Shown here: piece after piece, positions 21,455 through 30,118 of the stretch | Numbering within the stretch: the stretch's first letter is position 1 | Layout of the letters: every line of letters begins with the position of its first letter | Assembly (NCBI GenBank): GCA_963805405.1 | Contig: CAWDUC010000002.1 | Span: forward strand, 1 to 64,000 | DNA from: JAEUMG01 sp963805405 | Lineage (GTDB): Bacteria; Pseudomonadota; Alphaproteobacteria; Rhizobiales; Aestuariivirgaceae | DNA: 64,000 nucleotides | Direction: 5' to 3' | Notes under the pieces: generated by a model | Database searches by the model: none | Seen by the model: the letters and a program-made list of their open reading frames with translations, nothing else | What the model was told of the DNA's origin: nothing | Program-made: the position numbers and the translations under genes

Positions 21455-21759
21455 GACGCGAAGCTCCAGGCAACAGGCATGCACCGCACAAATCCGCGGG
21501 CACACAGTTCCTTCTTACGCTTCGCAGCGCCGCAGATTTCCACCGATCCTCCCATAACGCGTAGGGTTTTCTTGATTCTTGGTCCTACCAATACAATCAT
21601 TCGATCGCATCGGCAAGCGGCGAAAAACGTTCACAAACCAATGGTCTGCACAAGTTTTGCGCATCACTTGAGCAGTGAACGCGACTGGGTTATACAGGCT
21701 CCAACCAAGAACTGGTCTGGCCAGACGGCCAAGACTGTTGCTGACAGGGAGGAACCCAT
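21455..21759. promoter_or_regulatory. Divergent control region with FadR-type operators and a promoter for the isomerase operon
   Basis: The promoter toward the isomerase has TTGAGC at 21668-21673 and TATACA at 21691-21696 (17-base spacer). Just downstream is AACTGGTCTGGCCAG (21710-21724), very close to the classical FadR operator pattern AACTGGTC-n-GACCAG. Two more palindromes lie upstream: TTGGTCCTACCAA (21579-21591, TTGGT-3-ACCAA) and ACCAATGGT (21637-21645). A FadR/GntR-family regulator is encoded in the downstream operon (23843). Autoregulation and control of both divergent operons is the likely reading. Shine-Dalgarno AGGGAGGA precedes ATG 21760. Confidence 0.6.
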
Positions 21760-22647
21760 ATGCACCTTTCGACCCACAATTGGATGCGCGCCGAACCGCT
21801 GGAAACGACCCTCGCCCGTATCAGCAAGCTTGGTTACGAGAGCATCGAGATCAGCGGCGAGCCGACTCAATATGAAACCAAGGCAACGCGCAAGGCCCTG
21901 AAGGATTACAAAATCCGCTGCTGGGGATCGGTGACGCTCACCCTGGCCGATCGCAACCTTGCCGCGAAGAATCCGAGGCAGCGCGCCGCCACCGTCGACT
22001 ACATGAAGAGCGTGATCACCATGGTCTCGGAGCTTGAAGGCGAGATCATCACGCTGGTTCCGGCCACCGTCGGCAAGATCAGCCCCGATTCCGCGCCCGA
22101 GCAGGAATGGCAGTGGCTGATCGAAGGCGTCAAGGAATGCTATGAGCACGGCAAGAAGAAGGGCGTTCGCATTGCCATCGAGCCGCTCAACCGCTTCGAA
22201 ACCTATATCCTGAACCGCGCCGACCAGGCCCTCGCCCTAGCCGAGGCCGTCGGCCCCGATTGCGGTGTCTGTCTCGATGCCTTCCATCTCAATATCGAAG
22301 ATGAAGATATGTATGCCTCGATCCGCAAGGCGGGCAAGCGGCTCTACGACTTCCACGTCGCCGACAACAACCGCATGGCGGCCGGCCAGGGCTCGCTCGA
22401 CTGGAAGAAGATCGTCCAGACCTTGAAGGACGCGGGCTATGACGGCGCCCTCACCGTCGAGTTCGTGGCCCCCGTCGATCGCACACCGGCCAGCAAGTAT
22501 CCGAACGCGGTCGAGAAGAATCCGGTCAACATCTCGCCCGAGCAGTTGAAATTCATCCAGGACCACGGCTCGAGCCTCTTGAGCGAGGAGTTCTACTCCA
22601 TGCTCGTCAAGAAGTCGGCCGAAACCATCCTTCCGCTGATCAAGTAG
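21760..22647 (+). CDS. Sugar phosphate isomerase/epimerase family protein (ketose 3-epimerase-like TIM barrel)
   Basis: Intact, 295 residues. The AP-endonuclease-2-like TIM barrel has the features of D-tagatose/D-psicose 3-epimerases: catalytic/metal Glu in IAIEPLNRFETYILN, metal Asp-His in CLDAFHLNIEDEDM, the DFHVADNNR segment, GSLDW, and the second metal Glu in LTVEFVAP. These four ligands hold a divalent metal for C3 epimerisation of a ketose. It is the first gene of a plus-strand catabolic operon with a dehydratase, a regulator and a dehydrogenase, facing a sugar ABC transporter. A ketose or sugar-acid isomerase role is likely; the exact sugar is open. Confidence 0.83.
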   Translation: MHLSTHNWMRAEPLETTLARISKLGYESIEISGEPTQYETKATRKALKDYKIRCWGSVTLTLADRNLAAKNPRQRAATVDYMKSVITMVSELEGEIITLVPATVGKISPDSAPEQEWQWLIEGVKECYEHGKKKGVRIAIEPLNRFETYILNRADQALALAEAVGPDCGVCLDAFHLNIEDEDMYASIRKAGKRLYDFHVADNNRMAAGQGSLDWKKIVQTLKDAGYDGALTVEFVAPVDRTPASKYPNAVEKNPVNISPEQLKFIQDHGSSLLSEEFYSMLVKKSAETILPLIK

Positions 22648-22672
22648 CGCATACGGCCAGGCGCAAATCATC

Positions 22673-23843
22673 ATGCGCATTACGCATGTCGAAGCGACGT
22701 GGGTGCGAATTCCGATCGAGGAAAAGCGCCAGCACAAGAGCGACTTCGGTCAAATCAAGACATTCGATGCGGCACTCGTCCGCATCGAAACCGATACGGG
22801 CATCGTCGGCTGGGGCGAAGGCAAGAACGCCGCCGGAAGCTCCGGCGAATATGCCGGTATCGTCACCCTCATCAACAAGGAAATGGCGCCGCGCCTGATC
22901 GGGCGCGACCCTCGCGATGTCGGCACCATCTGGGAAAGCCTCTATAGCGGCGTGCGCTATCACCACGTCGTGTCGCGCGGCCACGTCATGCCCGAGCTTT
23001 CGCGGCGCGGGCTGACCGTTGCGGCGATGAGCGGCATCGACATCGCGCTCTGGGACATTCTGGGCAAGTCGCTCGATGTCCCGGTGTGGCGCCTGCTCGG
23101 CGGCAGGAAGGCGGACCGGCTGCCCGCCTATGCTTCAGGCGGCTGGGCTCCCGCCGACACGATCGGCGAGCAGCTCCAGTCCTATATCGATGCCGGCGGC
23201 TTCAAGGCGGTGAAGATGCGGGTCGGCGCCATGGATGGCGCGGCGCGCGTCTCGGCCGAGCGGGTCAAGGCGGCGCGCGCCGCCCTCGGGCCCGATATCG
23301 ACATCATGGTCGACGCGCACGGCACCTTCACCGTTGGCGAGGCGAAACGCTTTGCCCATCTCGTGCGCGATTGCGATCTCGCCTGGTTCGAAGAACCCGT
23401 GACGTGCGAGGACAAGGCGGGCATCGCCGAACTGCGCGCCGCGACCAGCATTCCGATCGCCTGCGGGGAAAGCGAATTCACCCGCTATGATTTCCGCGAC
23501 CTGATCATCGGGCGCTGCTGCGATATCCTTCAGCCCGATCTTGCGACGTGCGGCGGCATCAGCGAAGGCCGGCACATCGCGTCCTTGGCCTCGACCTTCA
23601 ATCTGCAGACTCGCACCGCATCTGTGGGCGGGCGCGCCGGCCTTCTTTGCCGGCATGCATCTTTGCGCCGCGAGCCATGCAAGCTTCATCCTCGAATATT
23701 CGCTCGGCGCCAACCCGATGCTGCACGACATCATCGAGGAGAAGATCCGCGTCGAAGACGGGATGATCGCCATTTCCGATCGGCCGGGTCTCGGCTTCAC
23801 GATGAAGGAAGACGTCATCGCGAAACATGCCGTGAGGCCTTGA
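22673..23843 (+). CDS. Mandelate racemase/muconate lactonizing enzyme family protein (one frameshift)
   Basis: Enolase superfamily, about 390 residues. The N-terminal capping domain starts MRITHVEATWVRIPIEEKRQ. The barrel shows FKAVKMRVG (the usual KxK pair here KxR), metal ligands IMVDAHGTF, WFEEPV and IACGES, and the C-terminal dyad region APHLWAG. An extra base near 23613 breaks the frame just before APHLWAGAPAFFAGM. The second frame ends VIAKHAVRP at 23843 and overlaps the regulator ATG as TGATG. The family dehydrates or racemises sugar acids, so an acid-sugar dehydratase is the best guess next to an isomerase and a 2-hydroxyacid dehydrogenase. Confidence 0.83.
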
Positions 23844-24545
23844 TGATCGAGCAGCACGACCTGTTGGCCAGGCTGACCGCGCTTCTCATGAAGACCCGCG
23901 ATGAACCCGGCGTGCGCATGCCCTCGGAGCGCACGCTGGCCGAGCATTTCAGCGTCAGCCGCGGACAGATCCGCGAAGCGCTGGCCATCCTCGAAGTCCT
24001 GCGCGTCGTCGAGCGCAAGGCGAAGTCCGGCATCTACCTGACCGAGAATCGCTCGAGCGTCGAGGCGCTCGCCTTCTTCGCGCAGGCCGGCCTGCCGCTG
24101 ACTGCCGGAAGAAGTCTACCAGGCGGTCGAGATGCGCAAGATTCACGAGATCACGGCGGTCAGGCTCGCCTGCGAGCGTGCCAAGCTTGAGAATTTCGAT
24201 CGCATGCGCGAAGTGCTGGACCGCAGCGCCAAGCGCGTCGCGGATGTCCAGCCGATCAATCTCGAGGACCGCGATTTTCATCTCGAGATCGTTCGCGCCA
24301 CGCAGAACAACGTCTTCTTCAAGATCGTGAATGTCTTTTATCTGATGAGCGAACGCCGCCTGCCGCTTTATTTCGCAAGTCCGGAGCGTTCGCGCCGTTC
24401 GCATGAAGAGCATCTTCGCATCTTCGAAGCGCTTGCGAAGCGCGACTCCGCCACGGCCATGTCTTTGATGAGCGCCCATTTGCAGGGCGTCGAGAGCTAC
24501 TGGAACGATCTCATCGCCCAATCCGATCTGGTTCCACCGGGCTGA
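23843..24545 (+). CDS. GntR-family (FadR subfamily) transcriptional regulator (one frameshift)
   Basis: About 233 residues. The winged helix-turn-helix is MPSERTLAEHFSVSRGQIREALAILE (quoted in part), the standard GntR sequence. An extra G near 24107 breaks the frame; removal gives LTAEEVYQAVEMRKIHEIT and leads into an FCD ligand domain with DRDFHLEIVRATQN (metal-binding Asp/His) and a terminal His in AHLQGVESYW. FCD regulators sense sugar acids or other carboxylates. Its likely operators lie at 21579-21724. It is flanked by overlap with the dehydratase and one base from the dehydrogenase. Confidence 0.85.
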
Positions 24546-24546
24546 C

Positions 24547-25515
24547 ATGCCGATCGTCTATTCGACCCATCCGCTTCACCCCGATGCCGTGGCGCTGCTT
24601 GGCAAAGCCGCGGAGCTGAAAGTCGCAACGGCGCTCGATGGGCCTACGCTCGCGCGCGAAGGCCATCCCTGCGACATCGTCATCGTGCGTGCGCCCTTGC
24701 CGGAAGACATTTTTGCAAAAGGCACGACACTCAAGGCGGCGATCCGCCATGGTGCGGGCGTCGACATGATTCCGGTTGAGGCCGCGACCAAGGCTGGCGT
24801 GCTGGTTGCCAATGTTCCGGGCGCCAATGCCAGCTCGGTTGCCGAGCATGTGGTGTTTTCGGCGATCGGCCTGTTGCGCCGCTTTCGCATTCTCGACCGC
24901 GACCTGCGCGCGAAAGGCTGGCTCGCCGCGCGCGAATACTCGCTCGGCAATCACGATCTTGCCGGCCGCTCCGTAGGGATCGTCGGCATGGGCGCGGTCG
25001 GCAAGGCGATCGCCAAAGCATTTGGCGGGCTTGGCGTAAAACTCACGGGCTTCAGCCCGAGCGGTCGGAATTTTCCGGAGGCCGTTCGAAGCATGTCGCT
25101 CGATGAACTCTTGACGGCGAGCGACATCGTGGTCCTGTGCTGCCCTCTGAAACCGGAGACCCGCGGCCTCATCGATGCGCGGCGATTGGGATTGCTGAAG
25201 CGCGGCTCGATCCTCATCAACGTCTCGCGCGGACCAGTCGTCGATGAGGTCGCCCTCATCGAGGCCTTGAAGACCGGACATCTCTGGGGCGCGGCCCTCG
25301 ACGTCTTCAACACCCAGCCCTTGCCGGCTGACCACCCCTTTTTCATTTTCGACAATGTGATCATCACGCCGCACATGGCGGGCATCACCGAGCAGAGCAT
25401 GGCGCGCATGGGCACTGGCGCCATCGCGGAGGCCCTGCGCGTGCTTAGCGGCGAACTGCCGGCAAATCTCGTCAATCCGGATGCGGTCGAGACTTACCGC
25501 CGGCGGTTCGGTTAA
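24547..25515 (+). CDS. D-2-hydroxyacid dehydrogenase (NAD-dependent)
   Basis: Intact, 322 residues. The NAD motif is GRSVGIVGMGAVGKAIAKAF. Substrate-binding Arg lies in INVSRGPVVDEVALIEAL, the catalytic Glu in ALDVFNTQPLP (usually FxxEP, here NTQP, so the Glu is not obvious) and the catalytic His in ITPHMAGITEQS. The family (phosphoglycerate and glyoxylate/hydroxypyruvate dehydrogenases) reduces 2-ketoacids or oxidises 2-hydroxyacids. As the last gene of the isomerase-dehydratase operon it probably handles the keto acid formed by the dehydratase. The replaced Glu deserves checking. Confidence 0.82.
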   Translation: MPIVYSTHPLHPDAVALLGKAAELKVATALDGPTLAREGHPCDIVIVRAPLPEDIFAKGTTLKAAIRHGAGVDMIPVEAATKAGVLVANVPGANASSVAEHVVFSAIGLLRRFRILDRDLRAKGWLAAREYSLGNHDLAGRSVGIVGMGAVGKAIAKAFGGLGVKLTGFSPSGRNFPEAVRSMSLDELLTASDIVVLCCPLKPETRGLIDARRLGLLKRGSILINVSRGPVVDEVALIEALKTGHLWGAALDVFNTQPLPADHPFFIFDNVIITPHMAGITEQSMARMGTGAIAEALRVLSGELPANLVNPDAVETYRRRFG

Positions 25516-25524
25516 ATAATCTGT

Positions 25525-25537
25525 ATTACGGAGTAAT
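25525..25537. other. 13-bp perfect palindrome ATTAC-GGA-GTAAT in a convergent gap
   Basis: The palindrome lies between the 3-prime ends of the hydroxyacid dehydrogenase and the hypothetical gene. It looks like a protein-binding site more than a terminator: it has no GC stem and no T run. Its role is unknown. Confidence 0.35.
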
Positions 25538-25541
25538 TGTC

Positions 25542-26272
25542 TTACGACGTGTCGTCGAGCGCCGGGCGCGTGCTCCGCGCTAGCCAGTGGCACTCTTTCA
25601 GGATCTCATCGACCTCGTGGATGGTCCGCTGGCGGTATCCCGGCGGTCGACCGGGGCGCATGGGACTCCAACGCTCAGGACGGCGCTCTTCTTTGCGACG
25701 CGCCTCCCAGCGGGCGAGCCGCATCGCGTGCCGCGGGATGTCTTGAAGCGCATCCACAACGGCCGCGAGACGGCGGACCAGGCGTTTGGCACTGACCATG
25801 CCGTCGTCAACGGCGTTGCTGCTTCGCCTGAGCGGCGGCGATCTCAACCTGTTTCTTGCTGGAGGAATGACTCAATGGAATGGACGTGGGGCTCCGGGCC
25901 ACGGCGCTTCTTTTTGAAACGGCGGCCAACACGCTTGAGCGGGTCGAACAGGTTGAACAGAAAGCCGCGTTTCCGCTTGGATTTGGGTTTGGCTTCGGTC
26001 TCGACCTTGGCTTTGTCTTTATCGGAGCCTTTGGCTCTCGGCTTAAACGGACGGGGTTCTCTCGGCTCCACCATGATTTCTCGCGCCGCCGCGATGATAA
26101 GTCGCCGGGCTGCCGATTCCGCCGTCCGCAGAATGCGGAGCACACGACGATGGAGAGGCTTCGCAATCCTCTCGACACTGCCACCCTCGGTCAGCCCGAT
26201 CTCGGCGCACAGCTTCAAGACCTCGCCCAAGAGCGGCAATCGCCAGCGTTCGATAGTGGAATCTATGTTCAT
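25542..26272 (-). CDS. Conserved rhizobial hypothetical protein (frameshifted)
   Basis: About 242 residues when joined. The first part (ATG 26272) has DSTIERWRLPLLGEVLK, ESAARRLIIAAAREIMVEP, a very basic linker (KPKSKRKRGFLFNLFDPLKR) and RRFKKKRRGPEPHVHSI. A shift near 25848 joins VDDGMVSAKRLVRRLAAVVD, LARWEARR, WSPMRPGRPPGYRQRTIHEV and ECHWLA to the terminal DTS. I recognise this as a protein found repeatedly in Hyphomicrobiales genomes, often in multiple copies; no function is known. Its length and Lys/Arg content suggest nucleic-acid contact, which is inference only. Confidence 0.65.
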
Positions 26273-26304
26273 ATGATCTCGACTAGAACATTAAACGAAC
26301 TTAG

Positions 26305-27249
26305 TCAAGCCACTTCACGCCCTGGCGGGTGAAAGGCGCCAATGGCGCGAACGACGCCGATAATAAGCAATACAATCCCGCCTGCTTCGATCGGCGTCGG
26401 CCATCGCCCCGCGACCGCCAAGCCGAATGCAACGCCGAAGGCAGTCTCGGACACGATCAGTTGGGCGGCGAGCACGATCGGCAAGCGGCGCGAGGCGACC
26501 GTCCAGGCCCAGGCGCCCCCGACGGAAGCGACAATGGCGAGCGACGCGCCCCAGATATAAAGCCGCGATGCCTCGTTCCAGCCAAGGCCAAGATTGGGAA
26601 TTTCGAACATGCCCAAGAGCAACCCCAGCGGGAGGAACAACAGCATCTCAATACCGCCCGTCAACAGGATCAGCGCGGTCCACGTGCCGGACTCGATCGA
26701 AGGTCGCCTCGAGAGTGCTGCCTGATTGGCGAGACCGAACCACGTCCACAGCGCCACTGCGACAATCGCCAGAAATACCCCCAGCACCAGCGAATGCAGT
26801 CCGTTCTCGAGTTGCACAAAGGCGGCATGATTGACGAGGACAAGACCGCAGGCCGTGAACATCAAGGGAATTACCAGGGAATGCCACGGCATGGTCCGTT
26901 GGCGCAGGTTGCCTGCGAAGGCGAGAATGATCGGTACCAGCCCGAGGAATGCGGGCGCCACGACAGGTCCGGCATAGATGGCGGCTGCAGCGACAGACAG
27001 GAAGTACCCGACATAACCGATGAAGGCGAGGCCCGCCGCAGTGATCCAATCAGCGACGGAAACCGATGCAACGGACTTGCCGCGAGCGACCAGATAGCCA
27101 AGCCCGACCAAGCCCGAGATAACGAAACGGAACAGCGCGAAGTCGAAAACCGTATAGTCGCCGATGACAAAGGGAACGATAAAGTTGAGCGACCAGACGA
27201 GAGCGGCAAACAGTGCCGCGACGATACCAAGCAGGAGAGAGTTGTTCAT
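26305..27249 (-). CDS. EamA/DMT-family metabolite exporter
   Basis: Intact, 314 residues with ten membrane spans forming two EamA repeats: the first starts LLGIVAALFAALVWSLNFIV and contains FALFRFVISGLVGLGYLV; the second contains LGVFLAIVAVALWTWFGLA. Drug/metabolite transporters of this type export amino acids, nucleosides or related compounds. It is divergent from a LysR regulator across a 93-base gap rich in palindromes, a common arrangement in which the regulator controls the exporter. The substrate is unknown. Confidence 0.85.
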   Translation of the reverse strand: MNNSLLLGIVAALFAALVWSLNFIVPFVIGDYTVFDFALFRFVISGLVGLGYLVARGKSVASVSVADWITAAGLAFIGYVGYFLSVAAAAIYAGPVVAPAFLGLVPIILAFAGNLRQRTMPWHSLVIPLMFTACGLVLVNHAAFVQLENGLHSLVLGVFLAIVAVALWTWFGLANQAALSRRPSIESGTWTALILLTGGIEMLLFLPLGLLLGMFEIPNLGLGWNEASRLYIWGASLAIVASVGGAWAWTVASRRLPIVLAAQLIVSETAFGVAFGLAVAGRWPTPIEAGGIVLLIIGVVRAIGAFHPPGREVA

Positions 27250-27342
27250 GCTGCACCGATTTTGATCGGGCAGAAAATAGGTCTTCTGTCGCCGGCGTCA
27301 GACGCCTATCTTTCGACGGCCGCTTTCTGAAATCAGAAAACC
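27250..27342. promoter_or_regulatory. Operator-rich divergent gap between EamA exporter and LysR regulator
   Basis: Three palindromes lie in 93 bases: CCGAT-TTTG-ATCGG (about 27257-27270), GGCGTC-A-GACGCC (27294-27306) and TTTCTGA-AA-TCAGAAA (27324-27339). The last ends three bases before the regulator ATG, where a bound regulator would block its own translation start or promoter. LysR control of the pair is inferred from layout. Confidence 0.5.
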
Positions 27343-28239
27343 ATGAACTGGAATGACGTCCGCTATTTTCTCGCCGTATCCCGTCACGGCGGTCTGACCG
27401 GCGCGGCAAAGGAGTTGAAGGTCAGCCCTTCGACGGTCGCGCGGCGGATCGAAATGCTGGAAGAGGCGCTGCGCACCCGCCTCTTCGAGCGCCGCACCGA
27501 CGGCTACGAACTGACCGAGAGCGGTCGCAGCATGGCGACGAAGGCGACGGCGATCGAAGCCAGCATGTCGGAAATGGCGGGCGACTTTGCCGATGACGAC
27601 GGCCGGATTTCGGGGACCGTGCGACTGGTTACCGTCGAGACTCTCGCTCATCACCTGATAATTCCGAAGCTGCATTTCTTGCGCGATCGCCACCCCGATC
27701 TCGCATTGGGCGTTGCGGTCAATGCTTCATTCGCCCGCCTGCCGCAGCGCGAAGCCGACATCGGACTGAGGCTCTGCCGGCCGGAGAGCGGAAACTTCAT
27801 CGTCAAGCGCGTCGGCACCTTTGCGTTGGGGCTTTATGCTTCGAAGGATTACCTTGCGCGCCAATCATTGAGCCAGACGACGCTGCCCATCGAAGCGCAC
27901 GACATTATCGGTTGGAGCGACCCACTTTCCTTCATCGCAGTGCCCAAAGCCCTTCGGACATGGACGAACGGAAGCAATGCGACGCTCACAGTCGATTCAA
28001 TGGCGGCCACTCTTCTCGCGCTGAAGGCCGGACACGGCCTCGGCGTCTTGCCTTGCATCATCGGCGGTGCCGATGAACACCTTATTCGCGTCATGCCGGA
28101 GCTTTGCCATCAGGACGAGAGTATCTGGCTGGTCGTTCATGACGACATTCGTCACACCCGACGCGTTCGCACTGTATGCGATTTTCTCGAGGCTGTTGTT
28201 AAGGAGCAGCAAAGCCAGCTAGCCGGCGAGGCGAGTTGA
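27343..28239 (+). CDS. LysR-family transcriptional regulator
   Basis: Intact, 298 residues. The N-terminal helix-turn-helix is DVRYFLAVSRHGGLTGAAKELKV (quoted in part) with SPSTVARRIEMLEEALRTRL, and TESGRSM ends the linker helix. The C-terminal effector domain begins GTVRLVTVETLAHHLIIPKL. The AKELKVSPSTVARRIEMLE pattern resembles the LysR subgroup with an Ala/Arg recognition helix. It is divergent from the EamA exporter and probably regulates it in response to the exported compound. Confidence 0.88.
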   Translation: MNWNDVRYFLAVSRHGGLTGAAKELKVSPSTVARRIEMLEEALRTRLFERRTDGYELTESGRSMATKATAIEASMSEMAGDFADDDGRISGTVRLVTVETLAHHLIIPKLHFLRDRHPDLALGVAVNASFARLPQREADIGLRLCRPESGNFIVKRVGTFALGLYASKDYLARQSLSQTTLPIEAHDIIGWSDPLSFIAVPKALRTWTNGSNATLTVDSMAATLLALKAGHGLGVLPCIIGGADEHLIRVMPELCHQDESIWLVVHDDIRHTRRVRTVCDFLEAVVKEQQSQLAGEAS

Positions 28240-28252
28240 ACAAATAGGGCGC

Positions 28253-28951
28253 TTATTTGGGCGCCAATTGCAGATCGCTGGCCCAAACCGGGCGCTTCAG
28301 CGGATTGTCGTCTTCGCCGACGGTGATTTTTCCAAAATGCATATAGTCCGGCGGATCGTCGAATCCGCCCCAAGACCAGCCATGCGCCATGAATATCGGG
28401 ACGGCAGGAGAATCCAGGTTCAGAAGCCCCGGCGCCGTCCGATTGCGCTCGCCATCCGAGCCGACCGGCCACCAACCGCGGGGATCGTGATAAGGGTTCG
28501 TCTTCGGATTGATGTCGACCGCCAATCCATAGGCATGCCAGCTGAAATCCTTCGGGTTGTCCTGCGCGGGTCGGCAGTAAAAGCCGACCGTGTCGTTATT
28601 CGACGCGTATTCGGCGACCGCAAAATCCTCGTATGGCTGGATCCGTTCGATTGGAAACTTTATCGCGAAGAGCTCGCCAAACGCCTGGGCAATCTCTTTG
28701 GCCGCCCTGCGATGCACGACGATCACACCCTCATGGACCGCATTGTCGAAGCCAAAATGATTGAGGCGAATGGAGACGAGATCATCGAGCGGCACCGGAC
28801 ATCCTTCGTGCCAGGACAGTCCGTTCATCTTCTCTTTCTGAGCCGGCGTGAGCGCTTCGATATGCGCTTCGAATACTTCGGCCCAGGCGGTGCGAGCCAA
28901 GCCTGCCGTCGCAATGAGGATGGCTAACGACAGAACCACGCGCGCGTTCAT
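28253..28951 (-). CDS. Exported M15-family peptidase-like protein (D-Ala-D-Ala carboxypeptidase fold)
   Basis: Intact, 232 residues from ATG 28949-28951, with a signal peptide (VVLSLAILIATAGLARTAWA). The metal site matches M15: SWHAYGLAVDINPKTNP (His and Asp ligands) and PDYMHFGK (third His). VYS/VD-type peptidases of this group cut peptidoglycan stems; a periplasmic wall role is likely. FYCRPAQDNPKDF precedes the metal site. It stands 14 bases downstream of the Gfo/Idh gene on the same strand, but its product is unrelated to sugar metabolism. Confidence 0.78.
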   Translation of the reverse strand: MNARVVLSLAILIATAGLARTAWAEVFEAHIEALTPAQKEKMNGLSWHEGCPVPLDDLVSIRLNHFGFDNAVHEGVIVVHRRAAKEIAQAFGELFAIKFPIERIQPYEDFAVAEYASNNDTVGFYCRPAQDNPKDFSWHAYGLAVDINPKTNPYHDPRGWWPVGSDGERNRTAPGLLNLDSPAVPIFMAHGWSWGGFDDPPDYMHFGKITVGEDDNPLKRPVWASDLQLAPK

Positions 28952-28965
28952 GAACCTCTCAAGTC

Positions 28966-30114
28966 CTAGCCGTTCACGGGTTTTACCCAGGCACTTTTTT
29001 TTGCAGCCGATTGAAGCACCGCTTCGACAAAGGCGAGCCCTTCGACGCCATCCTCGGCGACGGGCGCCAGCAAGGCCGGCGCATGCGGCGCGCGACCTTC
29101 CGCCCGCGCATGAATGAGTTCGGCGTAATCGCGATAGAGATTGGCAAACCCTTCGACGAAGCCTTCGGGCAATCCTGCGACGAGGCGCGTGCCGTGCTTT
29201 GCCGCGGGCGATGTCGCGTGGCCGCGATAGACGATGCGCGGCGAGCCTTCGAGCGGCCGCAGATGCAAGGATTCCGGCAACGACTGATCCCAGGCAAGGC
29301 TTCCCGTCTCGCCATAGACGCGCAATCGCAAGCCGACCGGCTCTCCCGCCGCGACCATGCTCGCCCATAATTGCCCTCGCGCGCCGCCCTGATAGCGCAG
29401 GGCGACGAAGGCGTTGTCCTCGAGCCTGCGGCCTGGAACATAGGTCTGAATGTCGGCCGAGAGTTCATCGAGCGTAAGACCCGTGACGAATTTCGCAAGA
29501 TGCAGCGCATGCGTGCCGATATCGGCGACGACGCCGCTCGGCCCCGCAATTGCGGGATCGATACGCCAGGTCTGCTTGACGCCCTCGGCCTCAAGGGGGG
29601 TGGAAAGCCAGCCCAAGAGAAACTCGACCTGAATGAGACGCACGCGGCCGATTTCGCCTTGCGCCACCAGTTCGCGCGCTTCGCGCACCAGGGGATAGCC
29701 GGTGTAATTATAGGTAACACCGAGGAGCTTGCCTTTCGTCGCGGCAAGATCGCGCAATGCGATGGCTTCTGCAAGGCTGGTCGCCAGGGGCTTGTCGCAA
29801 ATGACATCGATGCCCTTTTCGAGAAAGGCCCGCGCAATCACCCCATGCGAGTGATTGGGCGTGACGATACTGACGATCTCGATGCCGTCTTTGCGTTGCG
29901 ATTCATTCTCCGCCATTTCGGCATAGCTCGCATAGCTGCGATCGGGCGCGATATGGCAATCCGCGGCAGAGAGATGCGCGCGCTCCGGATCGGACGAAAG
30001 CGAGCCCGCGACAAGCTCGTAGCCGTCATCGAGCCGCGCCGCCATGCGGTGGATATGGCCTATGAAGGCCCCGCGTCCGCCGCCGACCATTCCCCAGCGC
30101 AATCGTCTCGGCAT
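28966..30114 (-). CDS. Gfo/Idh/MocA family oxidoreductase
   Basis: Intact, 382 residues. The Rossmann start is LRWGMVGGGRGAFIGHIH (GGGRGAFIG is typical of one MocA subgroup). The conserved CDKPLATSLAEA (EKP-type Lys) follows, and the catalytic region is GVVADIGTHALHLAKFVTG (Asp, His). It oxidises or reduces a sugar or inositol hydroxyl with NAD(P). It is third in an operon behind an SDR and a PfkB kinase, with a four-base gap from the kinase. The substrate is unknown. Confidence 0.85.
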   Translation of the reverse strand: MPRRLRWGMVGGGRGAFIGHIHRMAARLDDGYELVAGSLSSDPERAHLSAADCHIAPDRSYASYAEMAENESQRKDGIEIVSIVTPNHSHGVIARAFLEKGIDVICDKPLATSLAEAIALRDLAATKGKLLGVTYNYTGYPLVREARELVAQGEIGRVRLIQVEFLLGWLSTPLEAEGVKQTWRIDPAIAGPSGVVADIGTHALHLAKFVTGLTLDELSADIQTYVPGRRLEDNAFVALRYQGGARGQLWASMVAAGEPVGLRLRVYGETGSLAWDQSLPESLHLRPLEGSPRIVYRGHATSPAAKHGTRLVAGLPEGFVEGFANLYRDYAELIHARAEGRAPHAPALLAPVAEDGVEGLAFVEAVLQSAAKKSAWVKPVNG

Positions 30115-30118
30115 GGCT

